Source: Hydrogenoanaerobacterium sp032017025 (GTDB lineage Bacteria; Bacillota; Clostridia; Oscillospirales; Ruminococcaceae). From it: DNA of 64,000 bases. The translations under genes were made by a program, and so were the position numbers. Shown here in pieces: positions 1 to 8,983 of this stretch. Location: assembly GCF_032017025.1 (NCBI RefSeq), contig NZ_DALZQO010000013.1, positions 17,889 through 81,888 on the forward strand, written 5' to 3'. The notes beneath the pieces were generated by a model that was given only the letters and a program-made list of their open reading frames with translations, searched no databases and had not been told where the DNA came from. Numbering within the stretch: the first letter of the stretch is position 1; the number at the start of each line of letters is the position of its first letter.

Positions 1-959
1 AGCTTTTGAGTATCAAAAATAGCGGGGGATTTGGAGATACTTGCGGGGTCCCACTCCTGAATCAACTCATCTAGAGTAAAGATTTCACGGTCACCCTTGG
101 GGCTCCAGCCCAGCAAAGCAATGTAGTTGAGCACCGCGTCCTTCAGGTACCCCTGCTCAATTAAATCCTCGTAGGAGGCATCTCCGTTGCGTTTGCTGAG
201 CTTATGGGTGCTGTCCTTCATCACCGGCGGGCAGTGGATATATTTCGGCACCTCCCAGCCGAATGCCTCGTACAGCAGATTGTATTTTGGTGTGCTGGAA
301 AGGTACTCGTTGCCGCGGATGACATGCGAAATGTACATAAGGTGATCGTCTACCACGTTTGCAAAGTTGTAGGTGGGCATACCATCGGTTTTAATCAAAA
401 TCTGATCATCGAGGGTTTCGTTTTCTACGCTGATATCGCCAAAAATCTCATCATGAAAAGTAGTGGTACCATCTTTAGGCATTTTTTGGCGGATTACATA
501 GGGAATGCCGGCAGCGAGGTTCTGTGCAATCTCCTCTTTGGTAAGCTCACGGCAGTGCCCGTCGTAATGCGGTGCTTGACCGGACGCTTTTTGCAGAACG
601 CGAACCTCTTCAAGCCTGTCTTTATCGCAGAAGCAGTAGTACGCTGCCCCTTTTTCCACAAGCTGCAGGGCGTATTCTTTGAACATGCCCATGCGCTCGC
701 TCTGAACATAAGGGCCGACAGGGCCGCCGATGTCGGGGCCTTCGTCCCAAATCAGCCCTGTTTCGCGCAGGGTGTTATAAATAATATCAGTTGCTCCTTC
801 TACAAAGCGTTCCTGATCGGTATCTTCAATACGCAGCAAAAATTTACCGCCCTCTGCTTTTGCTGTCAAATAAGCATAAAGCGCGGTGCGCAGGTTGCCG
901 ACATGCATATAACCGGTTGGGCTGGGGGCAAAACGGGTGCGTACGCCTTCTAGTTTCAT
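1..959 (-). CDS. gltX: Glutamyl-tRNA synthetase, 3' part cut by window edge
   Basis: Charges tRNA-Glu (and possibly tRNA-Gln) with glutamate in the cytoplasm. About 319 codons are present. The gene starts at the ATG at 957-959 and runs off the left edge with no stop. The N-terminus carries the class I nucleotide-binding signature FAPSPTGYMHVGNL (HIGH-like), and the KMSKS equivalent reads KLSKR at about residues 253-257. Full-length family members have about 480 residues, so the anticodon-binding part lies outside. An AAAAAGGA ribosome-binding site precedes the start. The gene diverges from spoIIE. A discriminating form cannot be told from a non-discriminating one here. Confidence 0.95.
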   Translation of the reverse strand, partial: MKLEGVRTRFAPSPTGYMHVGNLRTALYAYLTAKAEGGKFLLRIEDTDQERFVEGATDIIYNTLRETGLIWDEGPDIGGPVGPYVQSERMGMFKEYALQLVEKGAAYYCFCDKDRLEEVRVLQKASGQAPHYDGHCRELTKEEIAQNLAAGIPYVIRQKMPKDGTTTFHDEIFGDISVENETLDDQILIKTDGMPTYNFANVVDDHLMYISHVIRGNEYLSSTPKYNLLYEAFGWEVPKYIHCPPVMKDSTHKLSKRNGDASYEDLIEQGYLKDAVLNYIALLGWSPKGDREIFTLDELIQEWDPASISKSPAIFDTQK

Positions 960-1056
960 CAGTTTATTACCGTCCTTTTTTATGAGGCGCGCAGCCTCAC
1001 CAAATTGCAGCAGAAAAGTCCGCTGTCTAGCTTATTGTAAGCCTGTAACGGGCATT

Positions 1057-1216
1057 TGTCGATCGGTAATTGGGTTCCGATTCGGCGCTGCAATTCTTCC
1101 GGCACAATTGTATGGAGATATAACAATCTATAGAGCTTATCGGCAGCATTTTACCTTGTTTCGCCAATTTGTGCGGTGGTATTGTGACAATGTTTTTATA
1201 CAAGTTGTAATAATAT
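1057..1216 (+). promoter_or_regulatory. Candidate Spo0A-type promoter region of spoIIE
   Basis: The divergent gltX-spoIIE gap holds TGTCGAT (1057-1063), one base from the 0A-box core TGTCGAA. TTGTGA (1182-1187) and TAATAAT/TAATAT (1208-1216) form -35 and -10 candidates separated by an unusually long 20-23 bp. Bacillus spoIIE and spoIIG promoters are known for long spacers and Spo0A activation, which is the reason for reading it this way. Individual matches are weak. Confidence 0.25.
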
Positions 1217-1319
1217 GGAAGAAGTACCGGTGGTAACTAACATGATATGCAAACGGCTCCGAGAATATACCAAATCATTATATTATTATGCGGCAGCTTG
1301 CCGCGCAGGAGTGAAGCAG

Positions 1320-3653
1320 ATGAAAGTAGGAACACAGAGGATAGGGACAAGCTTTGGCGGTAGAGTAAAACAAGTAATTACCGCAAAAAGTGGCTTGATT
1401 GAAAGTGGAATTTGTGCGGCAGTGGCATTTCTAATGGCGAACGCCTTTCTGTTTAACACTATGGCGCCGTTTGGAGTCAGCTTTGCTGCATCGGTAAAGC
1501 GTGAAAATTCGCTTGCGGCGGCGGCAGGGGCCATTCTTGGCTACACCTTCTCCTACAACCCTACGTCCAACGTTAAATACATCATTGCTGTCGTACTCAT
1601 TTTAGCAGCAAACTGGGTGGTCTCCGACAGCCGCTTTTCCAAGTACAAGGGCGTTGCAGTGCCGATTATTGCGCTGCTTGCGGTGCTCGTAGCCGATTTA
1701 GCAGTGTTCTCGCTTGGCGGGCTTACCTTATACGATATTGTGCTGAGCCTCTCGGAAGCTTCGCTTGCCGCAGGCACCACTTTTTTTATGATGCGCAGTC
1801 TTACAGTTGCCGAGCACCGCGAAAACCTGCTCAGTCTGGGCAAGGCAGATATCTCCTGCCTTATCATCACCTTTGCCATTGCCATGATGGCACTCGGCTC
1901 TTTTTTGGTGGCGGGTCTTTCAGTGGGCAGAATTGTCGCTGTGGTTATTATTTTGCTGTGTGCAAAGTACGGCAATGAGGCGGCAGGTGCAGTTGCAGGT
2001 GTTACAGCGGGCGCCGCAATGGGGCTGTTGGGCAGTAGCTTTACCTTTTTGGCGGCAGCATATGGGTTTGGCGGGCTGGTAGCGGGTATGTTCGCAAGCT
2101 TTGGTAGTTTTGGCTGTGCTGTAATTTTTATAATTGTCAACGGCATTGTATCGCTGGTGCTGGGTGGGCAGTTTGAAGTGATGAACTCGATGTACGAGGT
2201 GTTTGCGGCAAGTGTGCTGTTTGTAGTGATCCCGACTGCTTGGACGGATAAATTGATGCTTGCACGTCGCAGTAAAACCGTAGCGGTCACCCAGACGGCG
2301 AAGGATATTATGTTGAGCAAACTGCATTTCGCGTCGCAGGCACTTTCGGATATTTCTACTACGACCCAGCAGGTTTCAGGTAAGCTGATGACCATGCAAA
2401 GCGTTGACATCGGCACTGTGTACAGCAAAAGCGTTGACAGCGTGTGCCGCCGCTGCAAGCAAAAGGGCGAGTGTTGGGGCGGAGATTTTTCCGCAAGTAT
2501 GGACAGCATGAACCATTTCGGCGGGACTCTCAAGCGCAAAGGTGAGATTACCGAGCAGGATTTCTCAGGAAGGCTCGCCGGGCTGTGCATCCGCAAGCCG
2601 GAAATGGTGCTGGCAGTGAATGCCGAATACAGCCTGTTCGCACAGCAGCAGGGCAGCCGCCAGAAGGTCTCGCAGATTCGCGGCGTGGTTACCGACCAGT
2701 TCGAGGGCATGGCTCTGATGCTCGGTTCGCTTGCCACAGAGTTATCTGAAATTTATGAGGTGGATAACCGCAAGAATCGCTGCATTGTTGACCTATTCCT
2801 ACGCAATAAAACCGAGCTTTCTGCAGCATCCAGTTACGAAGATAAATTCGGTAGATTGTATGTGGAGGTAACACTGCCCTCGTTCAAGCTGGCAAGGCTG
2901 CCAGTGGCGGAGATTACCGCCGAACTTTCCGACCTGTGCGAAACCACCTTCGATCTGCCTGTAATACAGGAGGCGGAGAACACCGCCAAGCTGATGTTTG
3001 CTGAAAGGGCAAATCTGTGTGCGGAGTTTGGCAGGGCACAAATACCCTACGGCAACAGCAAGCTGTGCGGCGACTGCAGTGATTTCTTCCTTGATAACCG
3101 TGGGCGTGCGCATATGATCGTCAGCGACGGTATGGGCAGCGGCGGTAAGGCCGCGATTGATGCCGCAATGACCGTAAGCCTGCTCACCAAGCTGATTAAC
3201 GCGGGCTTTGAGTTTGATGCTGCACTCAAAATGGTAAATTCCGCTCTTTTGGTGAAATCCAACGAAGAATCTCTTTCCACGATAGACCTTGCATGTGTTG
3301 ACCTTTATACAGGCAGGGCGGAGTTCCTCAAAGCAGGGGCAGCCCCCACCTTTGTGTTGCGCTCGGGTACGGTGGGCAAGGTAGAGTCAATGTCAATGCC
3401 GGCGGGAATCCTGCGGGGAGTAGAGTTTGAAAAATCGTCTATGACCCTGCGTGAGGGTGATATTATTGTGATGATCTCGGATGGCGTGATTTTGACCGGA
3501 ATCGACTGGATGTACCCCCAGATCAAGCTGAGCAAGGGGCTTTCCGCACAGGAGATGGCACAAGAGATTGCCAACACCGCAAAGGTGCGCCGCGTCGATA
3601 ATCACGATGATGATATTACCGTAGCAGTGATGAAATTAAGCAAAGGAATATAG
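1320..3653 (+). CDS. spoIIE: Stage II sporulation protein E, PP2C-type phosphatase
   Basis: Membrane phosphatase that dephosphorylates the anti-anti-sigma factor SpoIIAA at the asymmetric septum, which releases sigma-F in the forespore. The first ~310 residues are a run of hydrophobic segments. A middle region follows, then a C-terminal PP2C domain with the metal-binding motif SDGMGSGG near residue 601 and a second MISDG motif near residue 719. The ATG at 1320 is chosen because GCAGGAG lies eight bases upstream. The frame is also open from 1215, but that start overlaps the putative -10. The protein has 777 residues, close to the usual ~800. A strong terminator follows. Confidence 0.93.
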   Translation: MKVGTQRIGTSFGGRVKQVITAKSGLIESGICAAVAFLMANAFLFNTMAPFGVSFAASVKRENSLAAAAGAILGYTFSYNPTSNVKYIIAVVLILAANWVVSDSRFSKYKGVAVPIIALLAVLVADLAVFSLGGLTLYDIVLSLSEASLAAGTTFFMMRSLTVAEHRENLLSLGKADISCLIITFAIAMMALGSFLVAGLSVGRIVAVVIILLCAKYGNEAAGAVAGVTAGAAMGLLGSSFTFLAAAYGFGGLVAGMFASFGSFGCAVIFIIVNGIVSLVLGGQFEVMNSMYEVFAASVLFVVIPTAWTDKLMLARRSKTVAVTQTAKDIMLSKLHFASQALSDISTTTQQVSGKLMTMQSVDIGTVYSKSVDSVCRRCKQKGECWGGDFSASMDSMNHFGGTLKRKGEITEQDFSGRLAGLCIRKPEMVLAVNAEYSLFAQQQGSRQKVSQIRGVVTDQFEGMALMLGSLATELSEIYEVDNRKNRCIVDLFLRNKTELSAASSYEDKFGRLYVEVTLPSFKLARLPVAEITAELSDLCETTFDLPVIQEAENTAKLMFAERANLCAEFGRAQIPYGNSKLCGDCSDFFLDNRGRAHMIVSDGMGSGGKAAIDAAMTVSLLTKLINAGFEFDAALKMVNSALLVKSNEESLSTIDLACVDLYTGRAEFLKAGAAPTFVLRSGTVGKVESMSMPAGILRGVEFEKSSMTLREGDIIVMISDGVILTGIDWMYPQIKLSKGLSAQEMAQEIANTAKVRRVDNHDDDITVAVMKLSKGI

Positions 3654-3654
3654 C

Positions 3655-3692
3655 AAGTAAAAAAGGAACGCCGCTGCGTTCCTTTTTTACTT
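3655..3692. terminator. Bidirectional terminator between spoIIE and spoVB
   Basis: A perfect 17-bp inverted repeat (3655-3671 and 3676-3692) surrounds the loop CGCT, with A and T runs inside the arms. It can therefore stop both convergent genes. It contains the last codons of the minus-strand flippase gene. Confidence 0.92.
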
Positions 3693-5219
3693 GAAAATCG
3701 ATATCCCCCAATGAATATCTTCGCGGGTAATGCAGGCGGAAAAGCACAAGAACAACAGGTAGACAGCCGCCGCCAGACCAATGTGCGCAGCAGCCTCGCC
3801 GACCGGGGTAGCAAAAGCCACGTCCCACAGCCGAAAAATCGCCTTAGAAGCTGCCGATGCCCCTACAATGCCAAATAGCGGCTTTATCACACATGCCCAC
3901 AGGTTGAAACGAAATTGTGTTACTGAGATCAGGCGGTTTGCACTGAGGGCGGAATTGAGCAGCTCGGTAAAGAAGATGGTGCAGATATAGCCCGCAAGGG
4001 CAAACTTCGGTACCAGAAAATAAACGAGCACCACGCTGCACGACGCATCTATAATGTTATAACGCATGGAGCTTACCTGTTCCCCCAAGCCTTTGAGCAT
4101 GCCGTCCACCGCAGTATCCAGATACATGACCGGAATCAGCGGAGCAAGGATGCAGATGTACTTTGCGGTGTCGTAGTTTTTGTAAATGGCAACCGCGAGT
4201 TCATTTGCAAAGCTGAACATAATCCCCGCAACGCCAATCGAAAAAAGCAGTGTAATTTGAAAGACCCGCGCCGCTATGTAATTGATGCGCACCTCATGGC
4301 ATTGGGCGCGGCACTCGGCAAGCTCGGGAACAAGCAGCCCTGAAAGTGCCTGTAAAAAAGCCGCAGGAAAAAGAATGACCGGCAGCACCATACCGTGCAG
4401 TAAGCCGTAGGAGGCAAGCGCTGCCTCGGCCGATGCGCCGGATTTTTTAAGCCCGCGTGGAATCAACAGGTGCTCAATCGTAATAAGCCCCGAGCGGGCG
4501 TAAGCACTAAACGCAACGGGCAGTGAAATACCAAGCAAACGCCGCCATAAGCCACCCGTCACCTGCCCATCCGTTTTATAGCGCCTGCTGTCAAGCAGGT
4601 AGAGTATAAAAGAGTAGAAGAACGAGCAAAGCTCGGCTAGGCTGCCACCGCCCACAATGGCGAGGCAGGCAAATTCCAGCCCGCGCGGCATCAGCATAGT
4701 CAGCCCTGCAATGGTAAGCGAAATGCGCACCATCTGCTCAAAAATCTGTGCGGACGCACTTTTCACTACCCGTCGTACCGCGGTAAAATATCCGCTGATG
4801 GAGGAGGACATAGCAATAAACGGTAAGCTGACGGCAAGCAGCTTCAACGAAAGAATGGTTCGCTCATCCCCAAGCCACTGCATTCCCACTGTTTCTGCGT
4901 TGGTGTAAAGTGCTATAGCTGTAGCGGTGCCGAAAACAATGCTGTACGCAAGGCAGCGGTGCATCGCTTTTTTGGCGCCTGATGGATTATTGCGCCCAAG
5001 CTCTTCGGCAACCAGTCGCGTCGCTGCAAGGTTTACACCCGAGGTGGAAAGCGTGACCGCCAGCGTGTATACCGACATAATCAGCTGATAAAGCCCAATA
5101 CCGGCTGCACCGATTTTGTTGGAGAGATAAACCCCAAAGGATACCCCAACCGTACGCATCAGCAGTGAAGTTGCCGTCAACAGCAGCGCGTTGATTACAA
5201 AGGCCTTGATTTTTTTCAT
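3687..5219 (-). CDS. spoVB: Stage V sporulation protein B-like flippase (MOP/MATE superfamily)
   Basis: Polytopic membrane protein of 510 residues with about 12-14 hydrophobic segments. Its N-terminus (NKIGAAGIGLYQLIMSVYTL) is typical of SpoVB, the transporter associated with spore cortex peptidoglycan synthesis and related to lipid II flippases. The length matches the family (about 510-520). It starts at the ATG at 5217-5219 behind GCGGTGAGTAA. It is convergent with spoIIE and shares its terminator. A second, more distant flippase lies at 47661-49400 in the yabM position. Which of the two is the functional SpoVB cannot be settled from sequence. Confidence 0.85.
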   Translation of the reverse strand: MKKIKAFVINALLLTATSLLMRTVGVSFGVYLSNKIGAAGIGLYQLIMSVYTLAVTLSTSGVNLAATRLVAEELGRNNPSGAKKAMHRCLAYSIVFGTATAIALYTNAETVGMQWLGDERTILSLKLLAVSLPFIAMSSSISGYFTAVRRVVKSASAQIFEQMVRISLTIAGLTMLMPRGLEFACLAIVGGGSLAELCSFFYSFILYLLDSRRYKTDGQVTGGLWRRLLGISLPVAFSAYARSGLITIEHLLIPRGLKKSGASAEAALASYGLLHGMVLPVILFPAAFLQALSGLLVPELAECRAQCHEVRINYIAARVFQITLLFSIGVAGIMFSFANELAVAIYKNYDTAKYICILAPLIPVMYLDTAVDGMLKGLGEQVSSMRYNIIDASCSVVLVYFLVPKFALAGYICTIFFTELLNSALSANRLISVTQFRFNLWACVIKPLFGIVGASAASKAIFRLWDVAFATPVGEAAAHIGLAAAVYLLFLCFSACITREDIHWGISIFK

Positions 5220-5367
5220 TTACTCACCGCACTTACATATAGTATCAAACTATCTATATGCGGCATCTGTTCCAAGAAATGCGTCCTATCGGGTAGGAGA
5301 CGGCACACCTGCAAGCAGAATCTGCCCCAAGCGTTGTTGCTTTAAGCTGTTATATCACTACAAACAC

Positions 5368-5405
5368 AAAAGAGCCATCCGCCGCAGGCAGATGGCTCTT
5401 TTTAT
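5368..5405 (-). terminator. Terminator downstream of the aldolase gene
   Basis: AAAAGAGCCATC (5368-5379) pairs with GATGGCTCTTTT (5391-5402) around an 11-base loop. It sits just past the aldolase stop codon on the minus strand and has a U run in both directions. Confidence 0.85.
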
Positions 5406-5420
5406 GCATAGAATCGCCGA

Positions 5421-6284
5421 TTAAGCTTTGTTTACAGAACCGAACATTTCCATTTTCTCTTTTACTGCTGCTGCGATTGCGGCAGTACCGGGTGCAAGCA
5501 ATTTGCGAGGGTCGAAGCCCTTGCCTTCAAGATCTTTGCCTGCCTCGATGTATTTGCGAGTAGCCTCAGCAAATACCAACTGGCACTCAGTGTTTACATT
5601 TATCTTAGATACGCCAAGGCTGATTGCTTTCTGAATCATCTCATCGGGGATGCCGGTGCCGCCGTGCAGAACCAGAGGTATGCCGGAGGTGGAGTCCTGA
5701 ATTTTAGCAAGAGCCTCGAAGTTCAGCCCCTGCCAATTCTCGGGGTATTGGCCATGGATGTTGCCGATACCTGCAGCCAGCATAGTGACACCAAGATCAG
5801 CAATGAGTTTGCACTCTGCGGGGTCGGCAATCTCGCCTGCGCCAACAACGCCATCTTCCTCGCCGCCAATGGAGCCAACCTCAGCTTCAAGCGAAATTCC
5901 TTTTTCGTTTGCAAGGGCAACCAGTTCTTTTGTTTTTTCAATATTCTCTTCAATGCTGTAGTGAGAACCATCGAACATAATGGAGGAGAAGCCAGCCTCG
6001 ATGCAAGCTTTTGCACCCTCGTAAGAGCCGTGGTCGAGATGAAGAGCAACAGGAACTGTGATGCCCATGCTCTCTACCATAGCGTTCACCATAGCAGCAA
6101 CTGTTTTAAAACCTGTCATATATTTTCCCGCACCCTCAGAAACACCGAGGATGATGGGGGCGTTGCACTCTTGTGCGGCCTGCAAAGCAGCCTTTGTCCA
6201 CTCAAGGTTATTGATATTGAACTGACCAACCGCGTAATGACCTTCGCGAGCTTTGTTAAGCATTTCTTTTGCAGATACTAACAT
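5421..6284 (-). CDS. fba: Fructose-bisphosphate aldolase, class II
   Basis: Zinc-dependent glycolytic aldolase that interconverts fructose-1,6-bisphosphate with dihydroxyacetone phosphate and glyceraldehyde-3-phosphate. The 287 residues match the length of Gram-positive FbaA. Visible motifs are LHLDHGS (metal and catalytic region), GIGNIHGQYP and LVLHGGTGIP (zinc histidines and phosphate binding). The start is the ATG at 6282-6284 behind GGGAGGTAA. A 29-residue upstream extension of the frame is rejected because it runs through the promoter. The gene is monocistronic, with its own promoter and terminator. Confidence 0.96.
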   Translation of the reverse strand: MLVSAKEMLNKAREGHYAVGQFNINNLEWTKAALQAAQECNAPIILGVSEGAGKYMTGFKTVAAMVNAMVESMGITVPVALHLDHGSYEGAKACIEAGFSSIMFDGSHYSIEENIEKTKELVALANEKGISLEAEVGSIGGEEDGVVGAGEIADPAECKLIADLGVTMLAAGIGNIHGQYPENWQGLNFEALAKIQDSTSGIPLVLHGGTGIPDEMIQKAISLGVSKINVNTECQLVFAEATRKYIEAGKDLEGKGFDPRKLLAPGTAAIAAAVKEKMEMFGSVNKA

Positions 6285-6342
6285 AAAAATTACCTCCCAT
6301 AAACTTTTTAACGTCTGAATAAACAGCGTTTTCCAACTATTA

Positions 6343-6371
6343 ATTATAGAGTATCCAGCGCTAAAAAGCAA
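6343..6371 (-). promoter_or_regulatory. Sigma-A promoter of fba
   Basis: Read on the minus strand, TTGCTT (6366-6371) and a consensus TATAAT (6343-6348) are 17 bp apart, 58 bases before the start codon. Confidence 0.8.
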
Positions 6372-6446
6372 ACTACGTTTTAGATAAATTATGCCACTGT
6401 TTTGCCGTTAAATTTATGACAAAGACGAGAATACAAAATAAAAAAT

Positions 6447-7280
6447 TTACAGTTTAGAAGGGAATGCGTCGGGGCACACGCGCGCATAATGGAAAATATA
6501 TTGCTGCGCAATGCCTGCGTTGTCCCTGGCACAGCGCGGCAACCCCTTCGGGAACAGGTGTTTCATAGCACGTTTCATCCACACATCCATCGGGAAGCAC
6601 TCCATTCTTGCAAAGCCGTAGAGCAGCGCGCATTCCGCTACCTTTGGGCCAACCCCATGAATCTGCTGCAGCACTGCGCGGGCATCGTCCAGCTCCATCG
6701 TGGCAACATCTGCTAAAACAACCTCGCCGGAGCTCACTTTGCGTGCTGCATCCAATATGTATTTCGCACGAAATCCGCTGCGTAATGGGGCGAGGTCGCT
6801 TTCACTGAGCACAGCCAGGCGTTCGGGTGTGGGAAAGGCATAGATCCCCGCCGATATCTCGTCGCCGAAGCACTCACACAGCCGTGCCACAATGCCGCGG
6901 ATGCGCGCTAAATTGTTGTTTTGGCTGATGATAAAGGAGCACAGTGTCTCCCACGGGTACTGGCGCAGCACTCGGATTCCGGGGGCAAACTCTGCTGCCT
7001 TTGCAAGTGTTTTGTTGCCGCAAAGCTTTGTACGGATTTCAGCGTAGCTGGTAGAAAGATCAAAATAATCCGCCCAAAAGCGTTCCTCGCCATCCGCAAC
7101 GCCCTGCAGCAGCAGCCCTTGTGCATCCTGTGAAACACGGCAAAAACGCCCCTCCACTACGCCTTCAAACCAACCGTCTTCTGCTTCGTTCCAACGGAAG
7201 CACTGCCCACAGTTTAGCGTATCGCCCAGGGAAAATCCCTCCTCCGCGGGGATAGCGAGCCTGCAAATCGTACTGTTCAA
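6447..7280 (-). CDS. ogg: 8-oxoguanine DNA glycosylase/AP lyase (OGG family)
   Basis: Base-excision-repair enzyme that removes 8-oxoguanine. The 277-residue protein has an OGG N-terminal domain (DTLNCGQCFRW) followed by a helix-hairpin-helix GPD domain (IHGVGPKVAECALLYG). K213 and D232 stand 19 residues apart, like the catalytic Lys249/Asp268 pair of human OGG1. It starts at the ATG at 7278-7280 after a GGAGG-type site. It lies alone between fba and a long intergenic region. This is the eukaryote-like OGG1 form common in Clostridia rather than MutM. Confidence 0.9.
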   Translation of the reverse strand: MNSTICRLAIPAEEGFSLGDTLNCGQCFRWNEAEDGWFEGVVEGRFCRVSQDAQGLLLQGVADGEERFWADYFDLSTSYAEIRTKLCGNKTLAKAAEFAPGIRVLRQYPWETLCSFIISQNNNLARIRGIVARLCECFGDEISAGIYAFPTPERLAVLSESDLAPLRSGFRAKYILDAARKVSSGEVVLADVATMELDDARAVLQQIHGVGPKVAECALLYGFARMECFPMDVWMKRAMKHLFPKGLPRCARDNAGIAQQYIFHYARVCPDAFPSKL

Positions 7281-7414
7281 GTCGAGACCTCCTACCTGAA
7301 TTTATAGCAACCAGTATAGCAGATGGCAGGGGCGATGCGCAAGCGGAGAATATAACCACAAACGGACAAGCCCCTGTAAAGGGAGGATTACTATTTGTAG
7401 CCTAAAAAATCAAG

Positions 7415-7511
7415 TTTTCCACAGAAATGAATATTTTTTTAACAAACTAAGAACTCCTGTTCATAAGGGTTTTGCAATAAGCTTTCCACACTTTCCACAG
7501 AGTTTTCCACA
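7415..7511 (+). other. Cluster of DnaA-box-like sequences in a gene-free region
   Basis: The 7281-7787 stretch has no convincing gene and is A+T-rich. It contains four same-strand copies of the nonamer T/C-TTTCCACA: TTTTCCACA at 7415-7423, CTTTCCACA at 7482-7490 and 7491-7499, and TTTTCCACA at 7503-7511. Two copies differ from the DnaA box TTATCCACA at one base and two at two. The last three lie within 30 bp. No dnaA or dnaN is adjacent, so this is more likely a DnaA-titration or regulatory cluster than the main origin. DnaA binding is inferred. Confidence 0.45.
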
Positions 7512-7787
7512 GTTTTTGAGGGATATCATGAGAAAAATCTTAATACAACTAGTATATTAGTTCTGAAAATGGCTTATCCGTAGCATTTGTAAGCATGTAT
7601 ATTTAAAAAAGTGAGTGTATAATTCCATAACTGGTGGCAAAACAAGACGCTGAGTACTAATTAAATGAAGTTATGAATTAATACATCTTATATGGGAATA
7701 ATTTACTTATCTATTTGCGCTTTATTTTTTAGATGCTGCAATTCAAATTACAGCAAAAACAAAAAACAGGAAAGGCGGTTCTACAAA

Positions 7788-8051
7788 ATGCTCAGAGGGG
7801 TAAACAAAAAAATTATTGAGGTTGTTGATACACAAAATGATTACTTTGAAAGGGCTATTTTATTTGTAAAAGATCGAAAGCTGGATGAAAACGAGAGCGA
7901 TATTAAACGCAATGCCGATGAATTTATGAAAAGTGCGGCTACTTTAAAATTTCGCCGCATTTTATATCGCATTCCCGTATTTGAAATTGTAAAACTGCTG
8001 GGTGCTGCGAGTGTAGGTGCAGCAATTGTACTCATCTTTATGCTTGTGTAA
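7788..8051 (+). CDS. Small hypothetical protein with C-terminal membrane helix
   Basis: Not recognised. An 87-residue, highly charged protein (MLRGVNKKIIEVVDTQNDYF) ends in one hydrophobic segment, so it is probably tail-anchored with the body in the cytoplasm. The ATG at 7788 is preferred because AGGAAAGGCGG lies upstream. The frame is open back to 7692 without a ribosome-binding site. It sits between the DnaA-box-like cluster and the rlmB promoter, apparently as a single gene. Confidence 0.6.
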   Translation: MLRGVNKKIIEVVDTQNDYFERAILFVKDRKLDENESDIKRNADEFMKSAATLKFRRILYRIPVFEIVKLLGAASVGAAIVLIFMLV

Positions 8052-8069
8052 AAATTTACTTGTTTTTTG

Positions 8070-8098
8070 TTTCATCCTGTCATATTTTATGGTATAAT
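8070..8098 (+). promoter_or_regulatory. Promoter of the rlmB operon
   Basis: A consensus TATAAT (8093-8098) lies 17 bp from a weak TTTCAT (8070-8075) and about 75 bases upstream of rlmB. Confidence 0.55.
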
Positions 8099-8173
8099 TT
8101 GAAATTAGATATGCGGATGTGTAAAGTAAGCAATTAGGCGGGTTTTACATCCAAACAGCGAAAGGGAAATAAC

Positions 8174-8938
8174 ATGATGAACGAAAACAGAAATGACGAT
8201 AAAACGACCGATTTGATCTACGGCAGAAACTCGGTGATTGAAGCAATCAAGTCGGATAAATGTATTGATAAAGTATATATCGGCACCGGTGACGGCAAGG
8301 GGAGTATTGGCAAAATCATCGGTATGGCAAAGGAACGCGGCATTCCTGTAAAAGATGTGACGGGGCAAAAGCTCGATGCTATGTGCGGCAGCACCAACCA
8401 TCAGGGTGTGGCGGCGACCATTGCCGCAGTGGATTACAGCACCCTTGAGGATATTTACCAAAAGGCGCAGGACAAGGGCGAACCGCTCTTTGTCATCATT
8501 GCAGATGAAATAGAAGACCCGCACAATCTGGGTGCGCTTATCCGTACCGCCGAATGCAGCGGCGCACACGGCATCATCATACCCAAACGCCGCAGCGCGG
8601 GGCTGTCGCCAACCGTGTTTAAAGCTTCAGCGGGTGCTGCAAACTATACGCCCGTTGTACGCGTACCAAACCTTGCCGCTGCGATTGATGAACTGAAAGA
8701 GCGCGGTGTTTGGATTTACTGTGCGGATATGGATGGGCAGAGCTGGTGTAAAGTGGATTATTCCGGTGCGGTCGGTTTAGTAATTGGCAGCGAAGGCAAC
8801 GGTGTTGGCAGACTGATCAAGGATAAATGTGATTTCACGATATCCTTGCCAATGCTTGGGCACATTACCTCACTCAATGCATCGGTTGCGGGCGGTATTG
8901 TCATGTACGAGATTGCCCGACAGAGAATGAAACTGTAA
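8174..8938 (+). CDS. rlmB: 23S rRNA guanosine-2'-O-methyltransferase RlmB (SPOUT/TrmH family)
   Basis: Methylates the ribose of a 23S rRNA guanosine (G2251 in E. coli numbering) using S-adenosylmethionine. The 254 residues are the usual length. An N-terminal substrate-binding domain (IYGRNSVIEAI) precedes the trefoil-knot motifs DEIEDPHNLGALIRTAE, LVIGSEGNGV and ISLPMLGHITSLNAS. It starts at ATGATG at 8174 after AAAGGGAAATAAC. The next gene starts 45 bases after its stop behind a strong site, so the two are probably co-transcribed. Confidence 0.93.
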   Translation: MMNENRNDDKTTDLIYGRNSVIEAIKSDKCIDKVYIGTGDGKGSIGKIIGMAKERGIPVKDVTGQKLDAMCGSTNHQGVAATIAAVDYSTLEDIYQKAQDKGEPLFVIIADEIEDPHNLGALIRTAECSGAHGIIIPKRRSAGLSPTVFKASAGAANYTPVVRVPNLAAAIDELKERGVWIYCADMDGQSWCKVDYSGAVGLVIGSEGNGVGRLIKDKCDFTISLPMLGHITSLNASVAGGIVMYEIARQRMKL

Positions 8939-8983
8939 ACAGATGATAGATGCCTTTCGTAAAACAGGGGAGGTTGGATCAAC

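Noticed and set aside
204..953. A 249-codon open frame on the plus strand at the left end
   Set aside because: It is antisense to gltX, whose minus-strand translation shows all synthetase motifs.
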